Part shown: positions 10,821-22,065 of the stretch, one piece after another
How the letters are laid out: each line of letters starts with the position of its first letter
Position numbering within the stretch: the stretch's first letter is position 1
Origin: Pegoplata infirma
Lineage: Eukaryota; Arthropoda; Insecta; Diptera; Anthomyiidae
Reading direction: 5' to 3'
Length of the DNA: 64,000 nt
Assembly: GCA_963921195.1 (NCBI GenBank)
Contig: OY992536.1
Coordinates: 181,730,995 to 181,794,994, forward strand
Notes under the pieces: model-generated
Told to the model about the DNA's origin: nothing
Seen by the model: the letters and a program-made list of their open reading frames with translations, nothing else
Database searches by the model: none
Program-made: the position numbers and the translations under genes

Positions 10821-13070
10821 CACAGTAGGTAATTTGAACCGAAATCTTGGCCAAAAATCATTTTTCGAACTAACAATAATAATGCTTGTGTTAATTACGT
10901 TCGGTTAAGAAAATATTAAAGCAAATAACTGCATATTTGGTTTTTCAAAAAACAAATATAAGCTGATTGACGGGCAGTCGAATTTGGCATTTACAAGCAT
11001 CGTGCTCAGTGAAACATAAAACGCCAAATTTTGATATAAATTCAATCGATTTTTTTCAGCTATTAAACATAAAGAATGATATCGTGTATAATATGGAGAA
11101 GAGAAGGGATATTAAGTAACAAAAAACTTACAAAATATTTTGGTGAACGTTTTTGCTATTCGGCCTTATTATGAGTGTCGTTTTTTAATTTCGACAACTG
11201 TCGTAGTCGTTGTCGTTTTTAAAATTCTTTGGTATCATGTAAAATTTACGACAACGACATTTTTGTAATAGACTTTTTGTAATAGAAAACAACAGATTGA
11301 TTCAAAATTCTTACGATTTAAAACATTTTTGAACTACCTGATTATAAAAACTGTCAAAGACACCTGTTTGGCGGTATTAAAAACTTTTTTTATTTTTGCA
11401 AGCAAATTTTATTAAAATGTTTTAATGTTAAGAGTTGCTACATCTTCACCTTTTGAAGGTAAAAATTAATAAATATACCACAGTCGAGATGTAAGCTATT
11501 CGGAGATAGTTACGGGAACTTTCCAACTTATTAGAATCCATCCTTGCTGGATATACAATAGCATTAATTTGCAACAAATTGGAGGCAGCTTCTTCTGTAT
11601 GGGACATAAGTTTGAAGGTACCGAAACAAGTCTAGTTGGCAGACATTTATCTGTTTTTTTTTTTTTTTGATTTGGGGATAATTAACGTGAGTTCAAAAAC
11701 AAAATGTCGGCAGACAATATTTTCCTGGTTATGGGCCTCTAAGCTCTGAACACCACATTTGATACATCGTCTGCTATAATGGTCCGATCGGATAGAGACT
11801 AGTTGCATTGAAAATCTTATTGAACTTCCATTAATATGACATTTGGATTCATTGTGGCTTATCAAAGGTATTTGATTAAGCTTTGGTCGGGTCGGACCCT
11901 TATTTAGGAAGTTGAATTAAATATAGTACATATTCAAACGTTACAGGCACATGATTCGGGAACCAAGGACCGCCGACAACATTTGCCCTTTTTGGACTTA
12001 GAAAGTTCCATCTGCGTTATTTTTTGAATCAGAAAAATGTTGTTAAACCCGACTTTAGCCATAAAATGTGTTGACCGGTGATTAAAAAATTAAAACTTAT
12101 CATTATAAAATAAATATCCATTTCTTAATAAAATCCATTTTGTTAATTGTTTTTGATTTTTTTTTGCATTGTCGTGAACAAAAACTTAAACGACAATAAT
12201 TGCAATTTTTGACAACCAAATACGACACTCATGGTACCGAAATTTGTAATAGAATTGCTAACAGTGTCGCATTTTTGTCGTTTTTCGACACTCATAATAC
12301 CGATTTACAAAAACGCCTTGTTTACGAGACGACAACGACACTCATAATAAGGCCGATTGTTAACAAAACGTGTCATTGTAACCTAACCTCAAATAAATGA
12401 CTTTTTCAATAAATATAAACTTCGCATAAGCTTTTAATAATATTAGCCGTGGTGTGCCGTGTTTTTGATTGATGAAAAGTGTTAAGAAAATATTTCTGAA
12501 TTCATTTTTTTTTATTTTACGTTGCACTTTTTTGCAGTTTTTGAGATATATAATTTTCTTTCAGACAGCCTCAGCTTGCAATATGTTGAACTTTCTAAAG
12601 TTTGGATTGGGAAAAGAACTAAGAGAAAAAACCCTGTTACTTTTTATAATTTTATTATCAGTAAAATTAATTAAAATAATGTTTTAAACCAAAATTTGGC
12701 TTCGTTGAAGGAAATAGTACGAACATTTTGTGAAAATTTTTCGTTAAGGTAGTACAAGGCCCGCTCAAAAAATAACAGCTTTTTCGAGCAAAATCAAACA
12801 AAATGTGTATGTGCCATTTTGGTAGCCTCCTTGCGTATTTTCTTCGTGCCGAGTTTCAAAAAAATTAGCCTATGCGTTTTGGAGATATTCAGTCTTTTCA
12901 CTTTTTTTCGGATGGTGGCAACCCTAAAAATTTTCACGATTTCCAAATTCATAAAATCCAGCTGTGCGTGTTCACAAAAAACTCTTAAATTTAAAATTTC
13001 AGCCATATCTGTCCAAAACTTTGGCTGTAATTATTTTTGGCCTAAAAATTGGCTCAAATTACCCAGTGTG
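10821..13070. mobile_element. Transib-like DNA transposon, non-autonomous (T1)
   Basis: It is flanked by a perfect 5-bp TSD, CAGTG, at 10816-10820 and 13071-13075. The ends are imperfect inverted repeats: the left reads CACAGTAGGTAATTTGAACC and the right, inverted, CACACTGGGTAATTTGAGCC. Both have GGCCAAAAA about 29 bp in. A CAC(A/T)RTG-type terminus with a 5-bp TSD is the signature of the Transib superfamily, relatives of RAG1 (established knowledge). No intact transposase is visible; much of the interior is another element (11160-12356). The last ~40 bp resemble those of T2 (21794-23148). Confidence 0.6.
11160..12356. mobile_element. TIR element nested in T1, with decayed coding-like stretches
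   Basis: Termini TCGGCCTTATTATGAGTGTC (11160) and its complement (ending 12356) form a ~21-bp inverted repeat, with a weaker second copy ('cactcataataccga') just inside the right end. A short ATT may be the TSD. On the minus strand, coding-like pieces with several stops occur: one near 12030-11960 includes KGKCCRRSLVPESCACN, one at 11928-11647 includes GPTRPKLNQIPLISHNESKC, and one at 11620-11460 includes FKLMSHTEEAASNLLQINA. I do not recognise the source. They may be a captured host gene or a dead transposase. Confidence 0.5.
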
Positions 13071-13298
13071 CAGTGGTTCAAAAGCTACACTCAAAAGAAA
13101 AACTCTGTCAAAAAATCTGTAAAACGACTTTCAATTTGAATTAGCAATCTTTTAGCAGATTGTTCTGCTGAGAATGATATTTTTACTAAAATCTCTGTCA
13201 TTCAGTTTAAGAAAATAACAGACATTTTACTATGTTTATACTGATTTTGTTTGCTGAATTTCATTATTTTTTCAAGAAATTTTTTTATATAAAAAAAA

Positions 13299-13478
13299 GC
13301 AGAACAGATTGTTCTGCTGAAATCAGCAGATTGCTCTGCTGAAATCAGCAGATTGTTCTGCTGAAATCAGCAGATTATTCTGCTCAAATCAGCAGATTGT
13401 TCTGCTAAAATCAGCAGATTTTTCTGCTAAAATCAGCAGATATTTCTGCTAAAATCAGATTTCTCTGCTGTCGAACAA
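13299..13478. repeat. 22-bp palindromic tandem repeat (about 8 copies)
   Basis: Units of the form CAGCAGATTGTTCTGCTGAA repeat about every 22-24 bp, and each is itself an imperfect palindrome (CAGCAGA...TCTGCTG). Single related units also occur at 13150, 13667 and 13707 within the same MITE, suggesting local amplification of a TIR-proximal motif. Confidence 0.7.
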
Positions 13479-13518
13479 CACACATGTTTAATAACTAAAA
13501 CGCCAGATAAAAGTATAA

Positions 13519-13607
13519 GCTTCCGTAGCGTAGTGGTTAAGAAGTGTACTTTCAAATCGGAAGGTGGCGAGTTCGATGCTGGCTGGCGGCGTATGTTTTT
13601 TTTTTTT
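13519..13607 (+). ncRNA. tRNA-like Pol III module inside a MITE
   Basis: A perfect A-box-like sequence, TAGCGTAGTGG (13526-13536), is followed 33 bp later by a B-box-like GAGTTCGATGC (13569-13579), then a T12 run (13596-13607) that would serve as a Pol III terminator. The T-arm folds with 4 of 5 pairs around TTCGATG. The acceptor stem does not close: the 5' GCTTCCG has no partner downstream. This is therefore a tRNA pseudogene or SINE head rather than a working tRNA, and I assign no isotype. Confidence 0.5.
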
Positions 13608-14243
13608 CCTTGTTATATTTATTCACCTCTTATGACAGATATTTAGCAAACCGTGTCTGCTAAAATCAGCAGATTTCTCATATGGCTCAAAATGGGTGTA
13701 TTTTCAGCAGATTTTTCTGCTGATTGGACAGAGAATTTATTTTGAGTGTATGAGCAAAAGACTGAATTTCGGAAATGGTTTTTCGTGAATTTACGAGATA
13801 AAAAACACGCCAACTTTTAAAAGGCAAATCTCATAATGCTAAGACTTGGCATATAATTTTCGTTCCTCTGGCCTGGTTCGTATTGAATTTCAGCCATATC
13901 GGTCCAGTGGTTCAAAAGTTATTAGCAAAACCGTGAATTTCGGATTACTTTCACCTTAAATTCACGTGTTGAAAATCCGTTGCACATGTTTTAAAAACAT
14001 TGGTAAGCCACAAAAATATTTTATAACATATTTTTGTCACTCAAAAATATTTTTACACAAAAAAAAAAAAATATACATTTGAAAAAAATTTTACACTCAA
14101 AAAAAATTTTTATTAAATAATTTTTTTTTCAAAAATTACTTTAAAAAAAAGCAAAATAAAATATTTCTAATCAAAAATGTAATTTTTTTCACGTGAGAAC
14201 ATTTATTATCACTTAAAAAGGGCATTGTGGAGGGTATTTATAG

Positions 14244-14791
14244 TTGAGATGGGCGCGTGAGTGATTTTTGACTACACTCACTCACGCTCACGACAGGAAT
14301 TTTTTAATCACGCACACTAACTCACAAGAATATTTTTTCTACTCACACTCACTCACAATCACGTGAGTAAAGTTAATACAACTCACACTCACGTGTACTC
14401 ACGCAAGATTCACTCACACTCACGTTGACTCACACTCACAAAACTTTTATTTATACAAAATAAAATTTCAAAAGCTTAAATTTCAAAAGTCTTTTAAAAT
14501 TTTCAGCAAAATTTAAAGTTCAGCGAACGATATCTTAAATTTTAAAATTTTTTTGTTGATTTTTTTGGTACGAAAGGAAATATGAGGAGAAAATAAATCA
14601 CCCAAACTCACGCAAAAAAATCTTACTCACGCAGAGTCACTCACGCAAAAATCTTACTCACGCACAGTCACTCACGCAATTTTTTTCACTACTCACAATC
14701 ACGTGAGTAAAATTAAGTTCAGTCACACTCACGCGTGATCACGCGTGAATCACGTGAATCACGCTCTAATCTGCTCATGTGCCCATCTCTA
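14244..14791. mobile_element. hAT-like MITE made of CACTCACG repeats
   Basis: The ends TTGAGATGGGC and GCCCATCTCTA are inverted, and the flanks carry an 8-bp duplication with one mismatch (ATTTATAG 14236-14243, ATTCATAG 14792-14799). TAGAGATGGGC-type ends with 8-bp TSDs are typical of hAT elements. The body is mostly tandem CACTCACG/CACACTCACG words in both orientations, so it can fold extensively. No ORF. Confidence 0.65.
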
Positions 14792-14809
14792 ATTCATAGA
14801 TTCGGCTAA

Positions 14810-15409
14810 CTAGGGAAGTCTCCCTGGTGTCACCCTCCGATCTTAATGAAATTTGGATATGTTGTTAAGACCGAAAGTAAATTCGACACGTATTTTTTTT
14901 TAGCGGCCCAAACTCATTTTTAGGGGGGGTCGATTTGTATGGGGGGAAATTGACCTTTTTCAGTTTTTTACGATTTACGCCTATTTAAACAAAATTAATA
15001 TGGGCATGTGTGGTATCAGATTAAAGGTATTAAAAATACCTATATTGTGGTGCTAACAACGGGTCAAATAATATTTTAATATTTTTCGACTTATTTACAA
15101 AAATATCCTAAAATTTTGGTATTTTACTCAATATGACGAAAAGTTGTGCATGTTTGGACACGTTCTTAGCACACGTAGATAGGTTTTTCAAAGACCTTTC
15201 ATTTGGTATACAACATGACTAGGTTTCTTTGCATAATATAGGAGATAAACGAAAAAACTGAAAAATTGCCTTGTCTTCCTCCCTCCTTTTTACCCCTAAA
15301 TATGAGTTTGGGCCGCTAAAAAAAATACGTGTCCCTTTATTTTTTCTGCTCTACAAAATAAAACCAATTCCATAAAGATCCGCGGGTGACACTAGGGAGA
15401 CTTCCCTTG
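14810..15409. mobile_element. Harbinger-like MITE, copy 1
   Basis: The left end CTAGGGAAGTCTCCCTGGTG and the inverted right end CAAGGGAAGTCTCCCTAGTG are flanked by the 3-bp duplication TAA (14807-14809, 15410-15412), fitting PIF/Harbinger target preference. The interior phrases 'tttgggccgctaaa' and 'atacgtgtcc' recur inverted near both ends. A second copy, in the other orientation, is at 48953-49549. Confidence 0.65.
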
Positions 15410-15440
15410 TAAGTGGAATTTAACTTTTCTTCTTGTATTT

Positions 15441-15966
15441 GTTTAAATTTAAAATGAAAATGTGTCAGTAAAATTAGCAATATAATATACTGATTTTTTT
15501 TTTAGTTTTGTCAATTATTAGTCTCAATCGTTTTAATTGTACAAAAACGAAAAAAAAATTAACACTTTAAAAAACAAAACTTAAGAAAGTTTTCTTGAAA
15601 AAAGGATGATAGCAAACTATTTCTGTAAAATTAAAAAATAATCTGCTACAAATATGTTTAAAAATATCGTTTTGATTGCATAAAAAAAATTAGCAAAAAA
15701 AATTAGAAAATTTTCTTAAAAAAGGAATGACAGCAAACTTTTTTTGTATAACTAAAAAATAATCTGCTAAAAATATGTTCAAAAATATTTTGAAGTTCAG
15801 CAAATAGAATTAGTAAAAACTCAGTAAAATTTATGTTATTTTGTAAAATTGAAGACACAGATTTTAGTAAAAACATCAATTTAAGCAGAAAAATCTACTG
15901 AAAGTTTGCTAAATCAAATTGAAAGTCGTTTTACAGATTTTTTGACAGAGTTTTTTTTTTGAGTTT
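15441..15966 (-). repeat. Truncated relative of the CACTCAAAA MITE
   Basis: Positions 15850-15966 match, inverted, the left 60 bp of the MITE at 13088 (phrases 'attgaaagtcgttttacag' and 'gacagagttttt'). 15590-15800 contains two similar phrases around 'aataatctgctaaaaata'. No opposite end is visible. Confidence 0.5.
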
Positions 15967-17910
15967 ACATACATATGTATATTAAATTTTAAAATGTTTT
16001 TTGATTGTTATAAAATTTTTCTTGCAACATTTTTATACCTACAATGTTTCAAAAAATTGCTATGCTTAAATAAAGTCATATATTTCCAATGTAATGGCTA
16101 CTATTCCAAAGAAACTTTTGAACAGGGAAATTACCTTTGTTAGAAGCTATAATAGCTATGACAGTAATATTAAAATAAATGGCCTTATCTTTGAAAACCA
16201 ATAAACATTTTGTATACATTTAACTATTTCTTGAAACACGTACCAAACATGAAACCAGTTAACACCGTTCAGTACACAATACCAATTTGGTGATTTTCGT
16301 CAGGCAGGCAAACAAACCACAAAAATCTAGACAGACACCAAAAATAGAAGGAAATAATGTAGAAAAAAACACAAACACATCAGACGTTAATATTTTGTCT
16401 TTTAACATATTGAGTAATACTTAAAATTCCATCATGATACATGATTTGGAAAACATTACGATGTGCCATTTACTAAAATGTCAGCTCGACTGATTTGTCA
16501 CATTAAATAGATTATTTTACTTACAAAAACAAATAAAGTTACACAGAAAATAACAGTTTTCGCACTTGATCTTGACGTTTTAAGAAGCATGAACGAAAAC
16601 AACGACAAAACAGTGCAAGACAACAACAAAATAACAGCGAATATGACAGACAGACAACGAAAATGCAAAAGTGGTTTTAACCAAATTCGTTGAAATTGTT
16701 GCACAAAAATTTGTTGACGGTTTTTTTTTTTTTGTAGATACAACTAAAACCAAAATGGACCACAACGAATGAACGGATCTTGTTGCTTTTTCTATTTTTA
16801 ATTCTTAGAGTATTTTTCTTTTTGTTGTCGTTTTAAACCATTTCCTATCAGTTTTAACAGTTGACAGAAACGATCTTAAGGCGATTGACATCATACTCAA
16901 AAAACGTAGTTATATGTTGGATAACTCTTTCTATGCAAAGTGTAATTGAAAATAAATTAATTATTAATTACATTTGTAATTGAATCAATGAAAGTAGTTG
17001 TTAATATTATAATTTTTGATCATATCACTTAAATAAATGATGTTGATTTAATTTTTTATTAAGCACTTTTCTATATTTGATTTTCAATCATTTTTTATCC
17101 AAAACAATTGGAAATAGTGTGAAATAAATTTTTTTGTAACATATACAACCATAAATATAAAACTTGAGAATTTATGTTTTTTAACGCTGAAAATAGTTTT
17201 TTTTTGTATGTTAAAGGCCTTTAAAGTTGTTTGATGCTAAAATGGAAAATTAATTGTATTTTTCCTGTAATTTGTTTTTTTTTTTTTTTTGCTTTTTCAT
17301 TTTTTATACGTATTTTTTATTTTTGTTCTTTATCTTAATTTTTTCAATGTAGAATAAAATTTTGATTTGAAGTGGTGCCACATCTGGGTCATGATCAATG
17401 TTAAACTTCAAGCATTAAAAAAAATACAAACAAAACAAAAGAATATTTTCAGTTTTAGTTTTTTTAATGCTCATAAAAAAGAGCATAAAAATCTTAAGAT
17501 CGTGACTAAACTGACTGACACTGCTGCTCTGGTACTGTATTTTCCACGGTGTTATTGTTAGCAAGCAGCATACAAATGTTATGTTTTTTTTTAAGAAAAC
17601 TTATATAATTTTAGTCGTAGTATAACCCAAAACCAGTTTTTAATCATATGCATAATAAAAATAAATTATTTAACCCATTTAAAAACAAATGCTTTTGTAT
17701 TAGTTTTGTTCCAATTCGATTTGTAATTTTTAATCAATAAATTCGAAATTCTTTTTTCCCCAAATTTCGGTAAAATTGACGCAAAGTTGTCGACGTGTCG
17801 ATTAATAGCTATTAAGGTGATAATCAGATTGAAAAGTTTTGTATGAAGGGTTGATAGATCAATAAATTACCTTTAATTTAAAACCAAAAACAATGAAATC
17901 CACCGTATTG
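15967..17910. other. Unique-looking AT-rich DNA, no supported gene
   Basis: This stretch lacks the repeat phrases common elsewhere in the window. At 16590-16700 it has a CAACAA-rich, 5'-UTR-like composition ('aacgacaaaacagtgcaag'). Short open frames exist on both strands but have no splice or motif support. It could hold an upstream non-coding exon or promoter for the candidate exon at 19425, but I cannot point to one. Confidence 0.4.
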
Positions 17911-17918
17911 CTCTAGAG

Positions 17919-19240
17919 CAGCGGTTGCCAACCTTTTTGGCTCGCGTACCCCTAATTTTAAATTTTATTAGCCGCGTACCCCCCTAACGAGTTTTTTGTT
18001 GTCGTTAAAAGATCCTCGATCGATTTTAAGACGATCTAGCGATGTCCGTCAGTCTGTTGAAAACACGCTAACTTTTGAAAGACTTTACGGAGGCTCCTAA
18101 AGTTTGACATGTATGTTGGGCATTTCGTGGTCAGAATGGAATTGCAATCCATCCAAATCTGTCCAGTGGTTCAAAAGTTATGAGCAAAAGAGTGAATTTC
18201 GGCAAGGGTTTTTCTCGAATTTACGAGATAAAAAACATGCTAACTTTCGAACCACAATTCTGAGGGTGCTGAAGCTTGACAAAAATATTTTTCGTTCCCC
18301 TGGTCTGGTTCATGTATAATTTTAGCCGAATAGGTCCAGTGGTTCAAAAGTTATTAGCAAAACTGTGAATTTCAGATTTGTTTAACCTTAAATTCACGTT
18401 TTGAAAAGACCGAGCTTTTAATAAAACAAACTTTAAAAACATTGATAAGCCACAAAATTACTTTACAAAGTATTTTTGTCACTCGAAAATATTTTTACAC
18501 TAAAAATAAACATTTTCACTCGAAAAAAAAATTTACACTCAAAAAAAATTAGTAATTTTTCTTTTTTTTTTTACAAAAATGACAAAAAAAGGTTTTTTTA
18601 TTAAAATAAAATATTTCTAATCAAAACTGTTAATTTTTTTCACATTAAAAAATTTACTATTCTTAAAAAAGGGCATTGTGGAGGTTATTAATAGATTCGG
18701 CCAAGCCGAATTTGACTTTTCTAGTTGTTCTAAATTTTTTTTTAATAGGGAAGATCAATAATTCCGCGAATTTTCGAATGAAACACCTTCGTATATACAA
18801 GCTAAACAAAATTGTACCAAAATGTTCACTCAATCACAACCCGTTAAAAAGTTATAAGCTCTCAAAAATGCCCAAAAACACGTTTTTTAAGAACTTTGAC
18901 ATAAATTTTCTCAAAAACCTGACATCATAAAAAAATTTGAGAACCATATCAGGAATCAGCATCGATAGGTTAATCGAAAACAAGTCGTCAGAACTTAAAA
19001 ATATCATCCAAAAATATTGCAAAAATGGTCTTTAAATTGCACAAAAAGACCTTTTTTGTGAACTTTGACCTCAACTTTCTTAAAAACCTGACGTTATGGA
19101 AAACTTTGGAAGCCAGATGCGGAACCAGCATTGAAAGGTTAATCTAAAACGGATGTCCAAATTACTAAAATTTTGCGTACCCCCGCGGACAGTTTCGCGT
19201 ACCCCCTAGTGGTACGCGTACCATAGGTTGGTAACCTCTG
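17919..19240. mobile_element. hAT-like element with a nested mini-me copy
   Basis: Ends CAGCGGTTGCCAACCTTTTT and, inverted, CAGAGGTTACCAACCTATGG are flanked by a perfect 8-bp TSD, CTCTAGAG (17911-17918, 19241-19248). CAGNGGTT(C/G)CCAACC termini with 8-bp TSDs are classical hAT features. 'Gcgtaccccc' phrases lie near both ends. A mini-me copy (18011-18729) sits inside. The right half holds two diverged ~105-bp direct repeats ('aacctgacatcat' and 'aacctgacgttat'). No transposase is visible. Confidence 0.75.
18011..18729 (+). mobile_element. Mini-me-like element (5' truncated)
   Basis: It begins at 'gatcctcgatcgattttaag', lacking the first ~110 bp, has only GTCCGTCAGTCTG as its tetranucleotide tract, then the usual body, ending 'gattcggccaagccgaat' and 'cttttctagttg'. 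The short tract contrasts sharply with the 10.8-kb tract at 23433. Confidence 0.75.
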
Positions 19241-19424
19241 CTCTAGAGATATGTTTAACTAAGTAAAACCACCTTTTCAAAAAGTTAAAAACTTTAAAAT
19301 TTTGCAATACCTCGAAACTTTAAATTTTTGGTCTTCATTTTCGGATTCAAACCAGTGTTACTTATTTCTTAAAGTTTTATATTTTCCTTTTAGCATTTCA
19401 ATTTTATTTATCTCTTTATTTTAG

Positions 19425-19507
19425 ATAGACTTGGTTGCGCTTTTAGTGATTATTAACAAAATTAATGGTTAACTTGGTAGAAGTTCACCCAATCTACAAA
19501 TATAGTG
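19425..19507 (+). CDS. Candidate 5' coding exon (start codon plus 14 codons)
   Basis: A pyrimidine-rich acceptor, 'tatctctttattttag', ends at 19424. The exon runs to 19507 and is followed by a consensus donor, GTAAGT. An ATG at 19465 opens a frame reading MVNLVEVHPIYKYS and ends in phase 1 (next codon G|GT). The rest would be 5'-UTR. The surroundings (16-17.9 kb and 19.3-21.2 kb) are the least repetitive in the window, consistent with a host gene whose intron would run rightwards across the GACA array. I do not recognise the protein. No following exon in phase was identified, so this could be chance. Confidence 0.35.
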
Positions 19508-21220
19508 GTAAGTTTTATATTTTTAAGAAAATTATTATACCCACTTATTTTATTTAACATTTGGAAAAGACCTAAAGATTTGTATATTTTATAAAAGGAG
19601 ATGTTATGTATAAAATTTTCAGCAGAAATCTTAACTTTGTATAAACTTATCCGATAAGTCGGAACATATCAAAATATACCAGCTGGCACACTCAAGATCT
19701 GATTAAAGTTAGTAAAATTATTGCGCCAATAAAAGAAGCTTTTTAAGCCGTTACGTTTTGTCAAAATTGTTTTGACAAAATTTCTACTGCTCCGAAAATA
19801 GTATCGTATGTTTTATTTTAATTTAAATTTTTATTGAGTCCATAAATGGACAATATTGGACCTGGGGGATAAAAGTTCCCCCTTAAAGAACTAAACAAAG
19901 CTCTGAAAAATCTAATTTTTTTGACGTTTTTGTTTGTATTTTTGTGCTTCAAATGAAACATTTTTAAGGTCGAAGGTGTTCAAAGTCCAGCACTTGGACC
20001 CAGAAGATTAAAAAATGTCGTTTTTTTTTGGTCCGCCCCCTTTTGAGGGAGTGGATACAAAAAATTGTTTTAATTACAATAAAATTGTATTACTTTAGAG
20101 AAAACAGCAAAACAAAATGAAGTTGTTAAGATTTATTGCGTTGGACAAGTAGTGCCCTACATGATTTTAAGAATCGATGTGTATTTATAATAAAATAACT
20201 AATTCTAAAATACTAACCCCCCTTAAGTAATCAACCATTAACAAACAAATGGTCCTAAGTGGATTAACAAAATATTTGTGTGTCTTAAAAGCTTTTTTTA
20301 TAAAGTGTTACCTGTACTTAATATGTACTGTGGCGTATGAGTAACACGAAATTAATAATTTAAAAATATTTTTTTGTTTTTGTAAAAAACATTTTTAATG
20401 TTATTGTTAATATTATTTTACAAACCTTGCATTAGATATTATTTTAGTTGTTATTTTTTTTGGTTGCTTATTAATTGATAGTCGTTGAAAAAAAACAATT
20501 GTTCAAATAATAAAAATTATTGAATTCAATTGCATAACTTGTGTTAGTTAAAAATATTTGCTAAAGTCAGTCAAATGTCCAAATATATTAAAAAACTATT
20601 TTAGAAAATATAAATTTATTTATTTCTGTTTTATTGAATGTTATTGTTTAAGGTCTGTTTTATTTAAATGACATGATATGTTACTGGTGTTAATTTTCAG
20701 TTTATTAGGAGTAAAAATATTAAAAAAACATAAACTAATTTCGTCACTTCAAAATTAATTTGTTACAACAACAAAATCATAGTTTCGTTCAAAAATTAAT
20801 CAGAGATAATAAATAAATATATGTACTATATGTTATGTTCTCCTAAGTCTGTAGGTTCGGATTTGGCTCAAATTTATTTTAAATGAAAGCCTGTCTCAAG
20901 CTTTATGAAAGATTTAAGGCAAAGAAATTTTGAGATTTTATTTTTTTTATTTTTTGAATGTAGGAAAAACTCAACATTTTTTGAAAAACTTCAAATAGCA
21001 ATATCTTAAAAACTTTCCGATCGATTTAATTTTTATTTTTTTATTTAGCGTATCAAAATAAATAAATTTGATGTATTGTAAGACATATTTTTTTAAATTT
21101 TCGAAAATCCAAAACTCCACAGGGAACCACGTGTTTATTAGTACGATTGTCCCCAATTCGTACCACATAACTTTTAGGCCAAGGATATTTAAAAATTGCC
21201 CGGACATTCAAAATCAGAAA
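19508..21220. other. AT-rich, mostly unique DNA with a mini-me subfamily II body fragment
   Basis: Positions 19845-20100 match the body of subfamily II ('gggggataaaagttcccc', 'ttaaagaactaaac', 'tttggtccgcccccttttga'), as at 49915-50110. The rest shows no ORF, terminal repeat or RNA gene I can support. Confidence 0.5.
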
Positions 21221-22065
21221 AAACTAGTAGAAAAGTTAAATTCAACTTTGCCGAATCTATGAATACCCTCCACAATGAAATTTTTTTAAAGGGTAGTACA
21301 TTTTTTAACGTGAAAAAATTAACAATTTTGATTAGAAATATTTTATTTTGAGTAAAAAACTCTTTTTTTGGCATTTTTTTTTTTTTTTAAAGAAAAGTTA
21401 CTAATTTTTTTTTTGAGTGTAAAATTTTTTCGAGTGTAATGTTTTTTTTACTGAAAAAATATTTCTTAGTGAATGCACGTACGTATTTACACAAAATATT
21501 GTCATTTTTGAAAAAAAAAAAATGAATTTTTTTCGTGTAAATTTTTTTTTGAGTGTAAAATTTTTGTTGAGTGTAAAATTTTTTTTGAGTGTAAATTTTT
21601 TTTCGAGTGAAATTTTCAAGTTACCAATGCTTTTAAAACTAAACAAGTTTAAAAAGCATTGCTTTAAAATTAAATAAGTTTGAAAAGCATTGTTTAGTTA
21701 CCAGCAATGCTTTTAAAACTTGTTAAAACACGTGGCTTTTTAGATGAAGCTAATGTGAAATTCAGGGTTTTGCTTATAACTTTTGAACCACTGCACTATA
21801 GGAAATTTTACCCATTTTGTGGCCAAAAGTCAAAATTAAAATTTTTGCAAACATTATTTTTTTTCACATTAATATAAAAAAAACTTAACAAAGTAAACAA
21901 TTCTTTCTCAATTTTTCGACAGAATTGATGTACTGTCACTTTATCAGTAGTTTTTGTTGCAATTTCTTACTTAGTTATAAAATAACGATTGAGAGCAGCG
22001 AATTTTGTGATAGCTTCTAACAAAAGTTTTTATATTAAGAATTTATAGTTTTTAAAAACTAAAAA

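Larger units (their letters stand above)
13088..13748. mobile_element. TA-target MITE (CACTCAAAA ends), copy 1, carrying a tRNA-like module
   Basis: The ends are CACTCAAAA and TTTTGAGTG, flanked by TA on both sides (13086-13087 and 13749-13750), and they interrupt the mini-me phrase 'ggttcaaaagttatgagc'. Just inside are 'aaactctgtc' (left) and 'gacagagaattt' (right). A TA duplication fits Tc1/mariner-type MITEs (inference). The centre holds 22-bp tandem repeats and the tRNA-like sequence. Related copies lie at 22855, 44657, 46142 and 47883. Confidence 0.65.
10558..15440 (+). mobile_element. Mini-me-like element split by four nested insertions
   Basis: The 5' end is at 10558 and the 3' 'gtggaatttaacttttc' ends near 15440. 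Between them lie, in order, a 2250-bp Transib-like element (10821-13070), a 661-bp TA-target MITE (13088-13748), a 548-bp hAT-like MITE (14244-14791) and a 600-bp Harbinger-like MITE (14810-15409). Removing these and one copy of each TSD leaves about 806 bp of continuous mini-me sequence, close to the ~820-bp intact copies at 6478 and 7324. This confirms the boundaries. Confidence 0.75.

Noticed and set aside
13519..13591. A functional tRNA gene
   Set aside because: A and B boxes and a terminator are present, but the acceptor stem does not pair and the T-arm has a mismatch. Kept only as a tRNA-like module.
16590..16780. A promoter/5'-UTR exon with CAACAA-rich leader
   Set aside because: The composition is suggestive, but I found no TATA box, initiator at the right distance, or donor site that would link it to the exon at 19425.
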